DNA of 64,000 nt from Mesobacillus boroniphilus (GTDB lineage Bacteria > Bacillota > Bacilli > Bacillales > Cytobacillaceae), in assembly GCF_018424685.1 (NCBI RefSeq), contig NZ_QTKX01000003.1:558001-622000 (forward strand), written 5' to 3'. Shown piece by piece: positions 1 through 7,839 of the stretch. The stretch's first letter is position 1. Each line of letters starts with the position of its first letter. The position numbers were made by a program, and so were the translations under genes. A model generated the notes under the pieces. It saw only the letters and a list, made by a program, of their open reading frames with translations, ran no database searches and was not told the origin of the DNA.

Positions 1-1353
1 CAAGACCCAGTAACTGACACCACGCAGATTGTATTGCTTGATCAAATCAAACTTTGCCTGTGCGCTGCGGGCGTCTTCGAACCATACTTCGTGTTTGCGG
101 CCCTGTTCATCTGTGTAGCGGAAGTATGGTGACGCGGCTACTGTGTCATATTGAATTGCAGCTCCATACTTGATGGCACGGCTGACTGCTTCCTGTGGGC
201 TGTATGTTTCAGCTTCCTGGCCCTGTACATGGGGGATGATCCAGTCTCTGGCATATAGCTGAAAGCCCATCAGGATTTTATTCCTCGGAATAGCCGTAAT
301 CGCGTAATCTAGCACTCTGCGGATTTCGTTCAATGGCGAAACAGCCTGTGGTGAACCGTAACGGTAGCCCCATTCGTAGGTCATCAAAACGACATAATCT
401 GCTATTCTGCCGTGTGCGGGATAATCATGCGCTTCATATAATAATCCTTTCTGGTCGGCACTGATCTTTGGCGCAAGAGAAGTTGATACAAAATAGCCTT
501 CCTTATGGAGAGCATCCACTGCTTCCTGAAGAAACGTATTATAAAGCTCACGATCAGCAGGCAGGACATTTTCAAAGTCTATATTTAAGCCACGGTAACC
601 TTTTTCACGCATGACAAAAAGGATATTGTTGAGGAGTGTGGTACGATTTGCTTCACTAGCCAGAACTTCATGGGCGATATTCTCACCAGCCTCAGTCGCT
701 GTAAAGTTGGTGATCGACATCATTGGCAGTGCACCTTTTGCCAGTCCTGTCTGGATAGCTTCGGTATCATCCTTCATGTAAAGGACAAGTGACCCGTCAG
801 GCTGGATGACGTATGCGAACGGAGCGATATAGGTCATCAGGTCGGCTACTTCGCCTACCAGCTCAATTGCTTTTTCGTCGGAATGGTAGGTGAATGAATT
901 TGATTCAATTGTTGGTTTCCGTTTTGGAATGACTAGAATGGTCCCTGGATATAGAAGGTTTGGATTTTGGATTTGATTGGCCTTAATGATTGCCTGTACT
1001 GTTACCCCATAGCGCTGGGATATGTGCCATAGGGTTTCACCGCGTTGAATGGTGTGGCGGGTTGCGGGTATGCGGAGTACGGTGCCTGGGTAGATAAGAG
1101 CAGGGTTGGTAATGGCATTCGCCTGGATGATGGCATCTATGGTTGTTCCGTAACGCTGGGCAATTGACCATAATGCTTCGCCGTATCGAACTGAATGGAA
1201 TGTATCATGGGATGGAATGAGCAAGGCCTGGCCCACCACTAGTTGATTTGGATTTTCGAGACCGTTAATATCAGTAATCTGTGGAATTGTCACTTGATAT
1301 CTGTTCGCGATTTGCCACAGTGATTCACCTCTTTGGACAACATGAATGATCAT
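1..1353 (-). CDS. LysM-GH18 spore germination glycosidase (YaaH/SleL-like), C-terminus cut by window edge
   Basis: The frame is open from an ATG at 1353 to base 1, so about 451 residues are visible and the C-terminus lies outside the window. Three LysM domains come first (about residues 1-48, 52-97 and 99-145), each with the GESLWQI/GEALWSI/GETLWHI signature and an ending such as YPGTILVIP. A glycosyl hydrolase 18 barrel follows, with the catalytic strand RGLNIDFENV and later MTYEWGYRYG. Proteins of this layout (YaaH, YdhD, SleL) bind the spore coat or cortex and cleave cortex peptidoglycan as N-acetylglucosaminidases during germination. There is no signal peptide, as usual for this spore family. 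The ribosome binding site is a GGAGG-like stretch just before the ATG. Which paralogue this is cannot be decided. Confidence 0.9.
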   Translation of the reverse strand, partial: MIIHVVQRGESLWQIANRYQVTIPQITDINGLENPNQLVVGQALLIPSHDTFHSVRYGEALWSIAQRYGTTIDAIIQANAITNPALIYPGTVLRIPATRHTIQRGETLWHISQRYGVTVQAIIKANQIQNPNLLYPGTILVIPKRKPTIESNSFTYHSDEKAIELVGEVADLMTYIAPFAYVIQPDGSLVLYMKDDTEAIQTGLAKGALPMMSITNFTATEAGENIAHEVLASEANRTTLLNNILFVMREKGYRGLNIDFENVLPADRELYNTFLQEAVDALHKEGYFVSTSLAPKISADQKGLLYEAHDYPAHGRIADYVVLMTYEWGYRYGSPQAVSPLNEIRRVLDYAITAIPRNKILMGFQLYARDWIIPHVQGQEAETYSPQEAVSRAIKYGAAIQYDTVAASPYFRYTDEQGRKHEVWFEDARSAQAKFDLIKQYNLRGVSYWVL

Positions 1354-1565
1354 TATGAACCTCCCCGGGAAAAAGTCCTGCAATGATAAGATATATATGT
1401 GAATGGAAGGTCTTTTATTAAGGCTGTTTTGGAAAAAGGTGGCCGAAATGGACGAATCAGATTTTGCTTTCCGGGAGGATATAGAATTTTTAATTGATTT
1501 TTCAAATGGACTTTATCCATGCGTTTTCATCTATTTTACGCGCTAGATAAATTCCAAGTGTTCTA

Positions 1566-2375
1566 CTATCTTTCATTACTAGGAATTGTAGCTTCTTCTT
1601 TGTTCAACACAGCCCAAGAAATAATAGTAGTGCTATCGCGTACATTGTTGGCTTGAATACGATCAAGTAACCTCGATACCCCGTCTTTGTTAGATGAATT
1701 GGAAAACTCACCAAAGATTGCTTTTGGTTCAATGAATGGTTCTCCTGGGCACTCAACCAGGCCATCCGTTATCATAAGAAGATGATTGACGCCTTTCCGC
1801 AATTCCTTTGCTCCGCTGCTGAAGCAAGGAACAGCTTGGCTAAAGGTATTTACTTGACCAATCCATTCAAAAAAATGCCTTTGGTTCACTTGATATTGGC
1901 CAAGGGAGGAAAGTTCAGGATGATGCAAGTAGAATAGGCAGTCGCCAACTGAAAACCACCAGCAGTAGTTGCCTTTCCTGGCCACGATTAAGCAAGCGGT
2001 TTCTCCTTTTATTCTCTCGCAAGCTTCTAAAAAATCTTCACTTTGAAAAAGATTAAGGGTAATACGCTGCAGATTTTGAAAAGCCTCATTGGTCGAAAGT
2101 GATAGCGCACCTTGGACATCCCCTTTTATTTGACTGAAGGCTTCAACAATCAGTTCAGCGCTTTCTGAGCTATTGTGGGCATCTAAAAGAATCACAAACT
2201 CCCAATCTTGTTCAGGATTTGACATAACGAAGCATCCATCCTCATTTTTGTATTGACCTGCACTGGAATTACCTCCGTATCGGCCAATGATCATATTGCC
2301 CAGTTCAATAATACTCGGCTCGTCTACAAAACTCTCCCGATTTCCTACCCAATTGAAAACTAGATGATTATTCAT
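1566..2375 (-). CDS. PP2C-like serine/threonine phosphatase family protein
   Basis: The protein has 269 residues if it starts at the ATG at 2375, which follows an AGGGAAG ribosome binding site; the frame is open further upstream to 2507 but without a good site there. PPM/PP2C metal-site signatures are visible in order: NEDG near residue 45, LDAHNS (in place of DGH), VGDCLFYL (the GDS motif) and ITDGLVE. These suggest a soluble protein phosphatase or a degenerate relative. Bacillus encodes several such proteins acting on phosphorylated regulators. The target is unknown and no partner kinase is adjacent; the degenerate kinase-fold gene at 6038 is separated by other operons. Confidence 0.7.
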   Translation of the reverse strand: MNNHLVFNWVGNRESFVDEPSIIELGNMIIGRYGGNSSAGQYKNEDGCFVMSNPEQDWEFVILLDAHNSSESAELIVEAFSQIKGDVQGALSLSTNEAFQNLQRITLNLFQSEDFLEACERIKGETACLIVARKGNYCWWFSVGDCLFYLHHPELSSLGQYQVNQRHFFEWIGQVNTFSQAVPCFSSGAKELRKGVNHLLMITDGLVECPGEPFIEPKAIFGEFSNSSNKDGVSRLLDRIQANNVRDSTTIISWAVLNKEEATIPSNER

Positions 2376-2554
2376 ATGTACTTCCCTGCCTATTCTATAT
2401 TCATTCAACCTTTCCTTTTGAGTAATCTGTTTAGTTATTAGTCTACTACTTTTATTGTGTAAATAAATCAAAAAAGGAGCTAGTGGGTTTCTTAAAGGAT
2501 ATCCCACTATATCTCTGGTAAAAAATGAAGTCTTTTATGAAATCCCTTAGGGGG

Positions 2555-2695
2555 TGAGATTTGGAACACCAAAACGGACAGCCCTTCTGGCAAAGACGAT
2601 TGAACGTCTCAGTGAAATACAATAATCGGTGAAACTACGAGTTAAAACGTTACCCTTGCTTATCTCCAGTATGCAGGGGGCGCTTTTTTTGTTGG
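2555..2695 (+). promoter_or_regulatory. possible structured leader or short ORF upstream of pirin gene, class unknown
   Basis: This non-coding stretch contains several small hairpins (GGTG/CACC around 2555-2570, GCC-CTTCT-GGC, AGACG-ATTGAA-CGTCT) and ends in CCCTTGC/GCAGGG pairing followed shortly by seven T. The arrangement resembles an attenuator, but I do not recognise a known riboswitch consensus. A 24-codon frame that starts at a TTG behind GGGGGTGAG also lies inside it. What it is remains open. Confidence 0.3.
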
Positions 2696-2770
2696 ATTGA
2701 CCTGTTAAGAGTTATACTTACTAAAAGTAAATAAATTAATATGCTGTTGAAACAAGTCAGGAGGGGTAAG

Positions 2771-3616
2771 ATGTTCAAAAGAGATATCAAGAAACATTGG
2801 ACAGTTCAATATGAAGAGAGAGGGATGCCGCATGTCCAGGCAGGACTAGTGCTGAACCCACAAAACTGGAGGGAGTTGGATCCATTCATTCTAATGGCGG
2901 AAGACTGGTTTAAACGTGGGACATTTTCTGATCACCCGCATCGTGGCTTCCAGACAATCACGTATATCATTGACGGAAGGCTTGAGCACATTGACAACCA
3001 TGGCGGACACAGCATTCTGGAATCTGGTGACATCCAGTATATGAATGCAGGCAGCGGTGCGCGACATGCTGAAGAGGCAGTGGACAATGACATAGCGCAT
3101 ACACTGCAGCTCTGGCTGAACCTGCCTAAGGAGTTGAAAGGCACAACGACTTCTTATCAAAACGTGTATTCCGAAAATGCACCAGTTGTCCAGTTTGAAG
3201 GCGGAACTTTAAAGGTGTATTCAGGAGAAACTGCCGGAGTGAAAGGGCCTCTCGAATCAAGAGTGCCATTTACCCTATCAGAAATTCAGCTAGCTGAGGG
3301 GGCGAATTTCACATATGAATTGCCGGAATCGCATAACGCGTTCCTATATATACTTTCAGGTGAAGTCGATGCCGGCTCAAGCCAAACAAATCTTCAAAAG
3401 TCTTCTGCGGCGACTTTGACATTTAATGACGGAGGCGAAGGTACAAGCGAACTAATGCTGAAAGCGAACAAGCGCTCAAAAGTATTGGTATATTCCGGGA
3501 AGCCAATCAAAGAGGAAGTGGTCGCCTACGGACCGTTCGTGATGAATTCGATGGAGGAGATTCGCCAGGCTTACCGCGATTATCAGGAAGGCAAATTCGG
3601 CGAGGAAGCCAAGTAG
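2771..3616 (+). CDS. pirin family protein
   Basis: The protein has 281 residues. The start at 2771 follows a GGAGGGG ribosome binding site; the upstream in-frame ATG at 2741 lacks one. The N-terminal cupin carries the pirin metal-site pattern: HPHRGFQTITY near residue 57 and an H-x-E-type pair at ARHAEE, followed by LQLWLNLP. The C-terminal half is the pirin C domain. Pirins are Fe-binding bicupins, some with quercetinase activity; their physiological role in Bacillaceae is poorly fixed. The gene stands alone between the PP2C-like gene (opposite strand) and the c-di-GMP riboswitch. Family assignment is firm; the substrate is not. Confidence 0.88.
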   Translation: MFKRDIKKHWTVQYEERGMPHVQAGLVLNPQNWRELDPFILMAEDWFKRGTFSDHPHRGFQTITYIIDGRLEHIDNHGGHSILESGDIQYMNAGSGARHAEEAVDNDIAHTLQLWLNLPKELKGTTTSYQNVYSENAPVVQFEGGTLKVYSGETAGVKGPLESRVPFTLSEIQLAEGANFTYELPESHNAFLYILSGEVDAGSSQTNLQKSSAATLTFNDGGEGTSELMLKANKRSKVLVYSGKPIKEEVVAYGPFVMNSMEEIRQAYRDYQEGKFGEEAK

Positions 3617-3720
3617 ATGGGTATAATTACCCAAATACTTTGAATTATAGTCTTTTTTAAACATTTCTATTTCTTTTTGTCTGTCGAAAAAGTAAGATAA
3701 AAGTAGAATTAAAATCCGAT

Positions 3721-3797
3721 AATGGCAAACCTAGGGAAATCTGGGGGCGCAAAGCTACAGGGGCTAAAGTCGTCGACCATGCCAGCCAGTTGCCGAA
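3721..3797 (+). promoter_or_regulatory. c-di-GMP-I (GEMM) riboswitch aptamer
   Basis: The conserved GEMM landmarks occur in order: GGCAAACC at 3724-3731, a short P2 capped by GGAAAT, GGCGCAAAGC around 3746-3755 (consensus GACGCAAAGC), GGGGCTAAAG, ATGCCAGCC and the closing TTGCC at 3790-3794, which pairs with GGCAA to form P1. An intrinsic terminator follows at 3820-3845, just before the secreted-protein gene at 3890, so control is probably by transcription termination. A GGDEF-EAL protein that could make or degrade the ligand is encoded at 26188. Confidence 0.88.
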
Positions 3798-3819
3798 GAA
3801 TCACATAGCCAATGTATGT

Positions 3820-3845
3820 GTGCTGCTCTCGGACAGCACTTTTTT
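3820..3845 (+). terminator. expression-platform terminator of the c-di-GMP riboswitch
   Basis: GTGCTG and CAGCAC (3820-3825 and 3834-3839) form a stem followed by six T, 45 bases before the downstream start codon. Confidence 0.75.
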
Positions 3846-3889
3846 ATGTCGATTTTAATTCCAATATTAAAAATAGTGGGGGTATTGGA

Positions 3890-5038
3890 ATGAAGAAGCT
3901 TTTAGCATCAACAATTTTGACCGGAGTGCTTGCATTTGGGACGGCAGCATCTGCAAGTGAGGTAGTTGAAACGGTAGACCCGGGCACGACACCAGATGAG
4001 TTTTTGTTTACGTTTGACCAATTATTTGAGGAATTGAAGCTTTTAGTCACCTTCGATGATGAAAAAGAAGCCCAGCTCCTCCTTGAATTCGCGAACGAGA
4101 GACTGGCTGAAGCTACCGCAATGTCAGAAGAAGAAAAAACAGAATTCGTCCAACAAGCGTTTCAAGAATATTTAGAAGCTCTTGAGGCAGCTGAAGAGAA
4201 GGTCACAGAAGTAATTGTAGAAGAACAGACTGATTCTGAAGGTGAAGACGAACTGACTGAAGAGCTGGAAAACGTTTCTGAAGTTAAGGATGAACTTACT
4301 GAGGAGCTTGAAGATGAGCTAAAGGAAGAGGTTGAAGAAGCAACGGAAAAAGCGAAGGTGGTTGCTAACGTTGTAAAGGGCCTGGATCAGGAAATGGTTT
4401 CCCAGCTGCGAGAACAAGAGCTAGGGTACGGCCAAATCGCTCAAATCTTCTGGCTTGCAGAAGCAGCTGGGAAAACAGTAGAGGAAATCGCTTCTTTATA
4501 TACAGAGGAGAAAGTTGGATTCGGACAGGCAGCTAAGCAGCTTGGTGTCCATCCATCAAAGATGAAAGGACTTGCATCAGGGAAAAAACAGGCTTCCGAA
4601 GAAGAAACAGATGAAGAAGCAGAAACTGATGGATCCGAAGAGGGCACTGAAGAAGCAGAACAGCCAGGCGAAGCAGCGGTTACTGAAGATGAAAATGAAG
4701 ACACAACTTCAACTGAGCAAACGACTGAACAGCAAGTGAGTGTCGCATCAGCTAGTACCACTGAAACAAAAACTAACACTAAGAATAGTGTCACAAAAGC
4801 AGAAGAAAAGAAAGCTGAAGCTGTAAAGAAGGCAGAAGAGGCAGCAAAGAAGGCTGCTGAAAAGAAAGCGGAAGCTGAGAAAAAAGCAGAAGAACAAAAA
4901 CGTGAAGCAGCAAAGAAAGCTGAAGAAAAGAGACAAGAAGCAGCAAGAAAACAGGAAGAAGCCAAAAAGAATAAACAAAAACAAGAAGAAGATAATGATG
5001 AGCAAAAAGATGATGACAGCGATGAAGATTCCAACTAA
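3890..5038 (+). CDS. secreted DUF5667-like protein with acidic and Lys/Ala/Glu-rich coiled coil
   Basis: The protein has 382 residues. The start at 3890 follows GTGGGGGTATTGGA; earlier codons of the open frame lie in the riboswitch terminator. Residues 1-23 are a signal peptide ending FGTAASA. Residues about 35-100 resemble DUF5667 (a helical region with FANERLAEA). A middle domain (about 165-225) repeats a QLREQELGYGQIAQIF / YTEEKVGFGQAAKQLG theme. The C-terminal third is an acidic Ser/Thr/Glu linker followed by a long KKAEEAAKKA-type helix and an Asp/Glu tail. It is probably exported and cell-surface associated or matrix-like. Control by the c-di-GMP riboswitch suggests a role in the sessile/motile switch. 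The function is unproven. Confidence 0.8.
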   Translation: MKKLLASTILTGVLAFGTAASASEVVETVDPGTTPDEFLFTFDQLFEELKLLVTFDDEKEAQLLLEFANERLAEATAMSEEEKTEFVQQAFQEYLEALEAAEEKVTEVIVEEQTDSEGEDELTEELENVSEVKDELTEELEDELKEEVEEATEKAKVVANVVKGLDQEMVSQLREQELGYGQIAQIFWLAEAAGKTVEEIASLYTEEKVGFGQAAKQLGVHPSKMKGLASGKKQASEEETDEEAETDGSEEGTEEAEQPGEAAVTEDENEDTTSTEQTTEQQVSVASASTTETKTNTKNSVTKAEEKKAEAVKKAEEAAKKAAEKKAEAEKKAEEQKREAAKKAEEKRQEAARKQEEAKKNKQKQEEDNDEQKDDDSDEDSN

Positions 5039-5113
5039 GAAAAAGGGGAAAATAACGGTAAGTAAAAGCAGGCAAAAGGCCACCCAAAAAGACTGTTAAT
5101 ACTGGTGATGTAT

Positions 5114-5142
5114 TTGACAGATTTTGAGTTGTCATTTATCAT
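5114..5142 (+). promoter_or_regulatory. sigma-A promoter of the Mn2+ riboswitch transcript
   Basis: TTGACA (5114-5119) and TATCAT (5137-5142) are separated by 17 bases, placing transcription start about 15-20 bases before the aptamer. Confidence 0.6.
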
Positions 5143-5166
5143 AATCGTATACATTTGAATAGTTCT

Positions 5167-5260
5167 CCTAAAGGGGAGTAGCTTTCACAACAGAGTCGTC
5201 ATTACGGAGATCACTCCCGGCTTTGTTGGCAACGACCGTTGTTAGCAAGACCTTTGCCAT
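5167..5260 (+). promoter_or_regulatory. yybP-ykoY (Mn2+) riboswitch aptamer
   Basis: The two conserved loops are present: AAAGGGGAGTAGC at the 5' side and AGCAAGACCTTTGCC at the 3' side, with GTCGTCATTACGG and CCCGGCTTTGTTGG between them, as in the Bacillus yybP aptamer. The 3' P1 strand GACCTTTGCC (5249-5258) is also able to pair with 5265-5274, forming the switch described for the next feature. This class senses Mn2+ and normally controls Mn exporters or TerC-like proteins. Confidence 0.9.
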
Positions 5261-5319
5261 ATTTGGTGAAGGTCTTTATTTGTTTTCCAGACCTTCACCT
5301 AAGCGGGTGGAGTTTTTTT
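5249..5319 (+). terminator. Mn2+ riboswitch expression platform: anti-antiterminator, antiterminator, terminator
   Basis: Four segments are mutually exclusive. Segment 5249-5258 (P1 3' strand) pairs with 5265-5274. GGTGAAGGTCT (5265-5275) pairs perfectly with AGACCTTCACC (5289-5299). CTTCACCT (5293-5300) pairs with GGGTGGAG (5305-5312), followed by seven T (5313-5319). With ligand, P1 forms, 5265-5275 is free to make the antiterminator and transcription continues. Without ligand, the terminator forms. The sequence therefore predicts a Mn2+-ON switch. Confidence 0.8.
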
Positions 5320-5421
5320 ATGGAGAAAGCACAGAGATGTATTGCAATGAAACTGGCAAAAAATAGTCTTATCAGAGGCGTTTTCCTGCGGTTAAACATA
5401 AATTTAAGTATTGGAGTGTGA
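5320..5421 (+). CDS. 33-residue peptide directly behind the Mn2+ switch
   Basis: The ATG at 5320 directly follows the terminator T-run, and the right arm of the terminator (GGTGGAG) is its ribosome binding site, so both termination and translation would be affected by the fold. The product is small and basic, with an amphipathic N-terminus (MEKAQRCIAMKLAKN) and a hydrophobic C-terminus. Its TGA lies 5 bases before the next start and overlaps that gene's ribosome binding site, so translation may be coupled. I know of no family. It could be a leader peptide, or the remnant of a former Mn-related gene. Confidence 0.4.
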   Translation: MEKAQRCIAMKLAKNSLIRGVFLRLNINLSIGV

Positions 5422-5425
5422 TTTT

Positions 5426-5554
5426 GTGAAGAGATTACAGCTTAGTTTTAATGAATTGGTAAAAAAGAACAAGGAAGAATTATTAGCAGACCAAAAGCGG
5501 ATCGAGATAATTGAGAAGCGGCTTGATGAGAAATACACCAACCTAAAAAAGTAA
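5426..5554 (+). CDS. FbpB-family small basic protein
   Basis: The protein has 42 residues and starts with GTG behind GGAGTG. It is rich in Lys and Glu, with the pattern LSFNELVKKNKEELL followed by a helix of EIIEKRLDEKY. This matches the small basic FbpB family (PF13040) of Bacillus, whose founder acts together with the Fur-controlled sRNA FsrA to spare iron. It lies in the same transcript as the Mn2+ riboswitch and the 33-codon ORF. No Fur box is obvious. Family membership is fairly clear from the short motif; the role here, possibly linked to Mn rather than Fe, is inference. Confidence 0.7.
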   Translation: MKRLQLSFNELVKKNKEELLADQKRIEIIEKRLDEKYTNLKK

Positions 5555-5573
5555 ACATAAATGGAGGACCAGG

Positions 5574-5966
5574 ATGCTATTGCGAAAGTATATGTCATTG
5601 CTAGGAGTAGGTTCCGCCCAGATTGACCTGATTTTGGAGAAAGATGTTTTAATCCCTGGTGATTCGGTGAATGGGAAGTTTTTGATAAAGGGAGGGACGG
5701 TTGACCAGGACCTCCAGCTAATTGAGTGTGCCCTTGTCATGGTTAACTTGAAGACAGAAGCAGAAAATGTACTGGATACTGTAACAATTGATATACAGTT
5801 GAGGATTCAGCCAGATGGTGATGATGAAGTGCCGTTCAGCTTCCTGCTTCCCGCGGATGTGCCTCCTTCAAACAAGGATATCTCTTATCATTTTAAAACA
5901 AAGCTGGTCTTTAAACAGGGAACCGAAAGCTGGGATGAAGACATGATCAAGGTGGTTAAGGGCTGA
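5574..5966 (+). CDS. Spo0M-like sporulation control protein, short form
   Basis: The protein has 130 residues and its start follows GGAGGACCAGG. The N-terminus (LGVGSAQIDLILEKDVLIPGD) matches the arrestin-like Spo0M fold; Spo0M itself is about 250 residues, so this protein holds roughly the N-terminal arrestin domain only. The C-terminus, with VPFSFLLPADVPPSNKDISY, keeps the family's conserved P-S motif and ends soon afterwards. Spo0M is a cytoplasmic protein that modulates sporulation and cell division. The gene follows the FbpB-like gene by 19 bases and is probably in the same transcript. Confidence 0.75.
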   Translation: MLLRKYMSLLGVGSAQIDLILEKDVLIPGDSVNGKFLIKGGTVDQDLQLIECALVMVNLKTEAENVLDTVTIDIQLRIQPDGDDEVPFSFLLPADVPPSNKDISYHFKTKLVFKQGTESWDEDMIKVVKG

Positions 5967-6037
5967 ACTGGGTATCTGTGAGTGTGGAACACAACCTGTT
6001 ACTACCGTTCGGGCAAACTATGAAAGGAGCGAGAGAA

Positions 6038-6652
6038 ATGAATCAATATGAACATCTGGCAAATAGTGTTGTTTATTCCATCCGAGGATCAAAAGCAGCT
6101 TTGGTTCATAAAGATTCATCACTGAAGCTGGTTGGAGAGGGCAGAAGTGCGTTCGCGTTCAGAATCAGCGGAACAGACCTTGTTATAAAGGTTTTTTTTC
6201 CTCAGTTTGAGAAGGTTGCAGCAGAAGAAGCCGAGATTTATAAGGAGCTTGCTGGAAATCCATTTTTCCCTTCACTCCATGAATCGGGAAGCAATTATTT
6301 GGTCATGGATTATGTCCAGGGCATGACACTCTATCAATGTTTGGTAAATGGCATGCCGATTGCCGCCGGCCATATTGAGGAAGTCGATCATGCCCTTACG
6401 CTTGCAAGAGAGAAAGGCTTGAACCCCTCCGACATACATCTGCGGAACATCATCATCACTCCTGATGATGAAATCAAGCTTATAGATGTGGCTCGATTCC
6501 GGCAGACGAAGCGATGTTCTCAGTGGGAGGACTTGAAAACAGCTTTTTATAAATATTACAGGCATCAACGCTTCCCGAAAAAAATGCCAGTGCCTGCGAT
6601 GAATTTAATTGCATATTGTTATAAAAGAGGAATGCTGCCAACTATTAACTAA
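6038..6652 (+). CDS. degenerate protein kinase-fold protein (YrzF-like)
   Basis: The protein has 204 residues. The start at 6038 follows AAAGGAG; the frame is open from 5978 without a better site. Kinase-fold landmarks: a glycine-loop-like GEGRSAFAF (about 33-41), VIKVFF with the Lys of strand 3, a Glu-rich helix, hinge LVMDYVQGMTL, the catalytic-loop equivalent NPSDIHLRNIII and the metal Asp in LIDVARF. The HRD motif is reduced to SDIHLRN and DFG to DVA, like the small YrzF-type serine/threonine kinase-like proteins of Bacillus. Activity is uncertain. It is downstream of and co-oriented with the Spo0M-like gene. Confidence 0.7.
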   Translation: MNQYEHLANSVVYSIRGSKAALVHKDSSLKLVGEGRSAFAFRISGTDLVIKVFFPQFEKVAAEEAEIYKELAGNPFFPSLHESGSNYLVMDYVQGMTLYQCLVNGMPIAAGHIEEVDHALTLAREKGLNPSDIHLRNIIITPDDEIKLIDVARFRQTKRCSQWEDLKTAFYKYYRHQRFPKKMPVPAMNLIAYCYKRGMLPTIN

Positions 6653-6724
6653 TCTTGAATGGCCGCAGTCCTCTTTTTAAATTACATAAATTCCGAATAG
6701 AAAGCTAGATAAGAAAAAAGAAGC

Positions 6725-6760
6725 TGGTTCACTCGTTTCGCAAACGAGGTCGGTGAACGT
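6725..6760 (+). other. two-part hairpin upstream of STAS gene
   Basis: CTCGTTT-CGC-AAACGAG forms a 7-bp inner stem, flanked by GTTCA and TGAAC as an outer stem. No long T-run follows directly. It may be a weak terminator for the kinase-like gene or part of the 5' region of the STAS gene at 6885. Confidence 0.35.
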
Positions 6761-6884
6761 CCATAAGTTCAAAAACTTGTCCTGCATTCTAACCCTGCGT
6801 TATGATGGGTTATAACAGTGCATTTTGGAATAGAATCCGTAGAAGTATATATAAAATTGTCTTTGAACACATGGAGGAATCTAA

Positions 6885-7733
6885 ATGACCACAGAACTGC
6901 AAGCATTAGGGGAAGCAATTGTCAGCAGGAAGCACGAAATCGCCAAAGCTGTCCACGAAGACAGGTATTCTGAAGCTGTTTTAACAGAAGCTCAAAAATA
7001 TGATCTTGGCAAAATTGAACAACAGATCCTAGAGATTCGAGCGAACTTCATTGAAATATTCGGTCAGGCATTGATTGAGCATGAAGACCAGGAAAAGGTA
7101 TTTGCTAAAATTACAACCTGGGGTAAGGAAACCGGAGAGTATATCTATAAGCTGGGCGCCTCTCTTGATGAAGCTCTTAAAGATACTAGCTATTACCGTG
7201 ATCATATCTGGAAGGCAATCAAAGAAGAAGCAAAGGATATGTCCGCTTCTGCCATCTTTGGGGTATTAGATATCATTGATCCATTAATGGACCATGCTAT
7301 ATACAGCTTCAGCCTAACGTTTGTCGACGCGCATCAAAAGAGCCTTGAAAATGCAAAAACTGCATTGCTGGAACTGTCAGTACCGGTTGTTCCGTTACTG
7401 CCTGGTGTCGGTGTATTGCCTCTTGTCGGGAACGTTGATACTGAAAGGGCGCAGCTGTTGATGGAAGAAACACTGGACCAGGCTGTAAAACTCAAGCTTA
7501 CTCACCTGATCTTTGATGTTTCTGGAGTCATGATCGTCGATACGATGGTTGCGGACCAGCTGTTCAAGGTCATCAATGCCCTGTCGCTAGTTGGGGTAAA
7601 GACCATCATGACCGGCATCCGTCCTGAGGTTGCCCATACAATGGTGACGCTGGGCCTCAACCTCGAGGGTATAATGGTAAAATCAAATCTTCATCAGGCA
7701 TTCAAAGAGATCCAGACAATGCAAAATGCATAA
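6885..7733 (+). CDS. RsbR-family STAS domain protein (stressosome component-like)
   Basis: The protein has 282 residues and its start follows GGAGGAATCTAA. Residues 1-150 are an all-helical N-terminal sensor region; residues about 160-278 are a STAS domain with HLIFDVSGVMIVDTMVADQL, aligning with the phosphorylated region of RsbR proteins (DxTGVxxVDTMVA). The Thr of the first phosphosite is Ser here (DVSG), and the second Thr (VDTMVA) is kept. RsbR paralogues co-assemble with RsbS and RsbT in the stressosome and feed sigma-B. The gene is monocistronic, with a strong terminator at 7740. Its N-terminus does not look like the globin-like RsbRA sensor, so the signal is unknown. Confidence 0.82.
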   Translation: MTTELQALGEAIVSRKHEIAKAVHEDRYSEAVLTEAQKYDLGKIEQQILEIRANFIEIFGQALIEHEDQEKVFAKITTWGKETGEYIYKLGASLDEALKDTSYYRDHIWKAIKEEAKDMSASAIFGVLDIIDPLMDHAIYSFSLTFVDAHQKSLENAKTALLELSVPVVPLLPGVGVLPLVGNVDTERAQLLMEETLDQAVKLKLTHLIFDVSGVMIVDTMVADQLFKVINALSLVGVKTIMTGIRPEVAHTMVTLGLNLEGIMVKSNLHQAFKEIQTMQNA

Positions 7734-7739
7734 ATTCGA

Positions 7740-7766
7740 AAAAGCTGCTCAGGCAGCTTTTTTATT
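7740..7766 (+). terminator. terminator of the STAS gene
   Basis: AAAAGCTGC and GCAGCTTTTTT form a compact stem with a U-tract. Confidence 0.8.
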
Positions 7767-7839
7767 TTTGCGAAAAAAGAGGAAATACCAGTTAAGAAGA
7801 GAATTTGAAATTTAACTATAGACAAAGTGATGATGTTTT

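Noticed and set aside
1440..1560. A further member of the 20-bp array family in the gap before the PP2C-like gene
   Set aside because: Only single, unphased GGCCGAAATGG-like words are present; no periodicity.
3697..3722. Sigma-D promoter (TAAA, then CCGATAAT) before the c-di-GMP riboswitch
   Set aside because: The spacing is off by one or two and the predicted start would fall inside helix P1 of the aptamer; a sigma-A-type -10 TAGAAT at 3704 fits better, but its -35 is weak.
4441..5034. 197-codon open frame on the minus strand within the coiled-coil gene
   Set aside because: It is a Ser/Phe-rich shadow of the repetitive EA/KA codons of the plus-strand gene; no ribosome binding site and no family.
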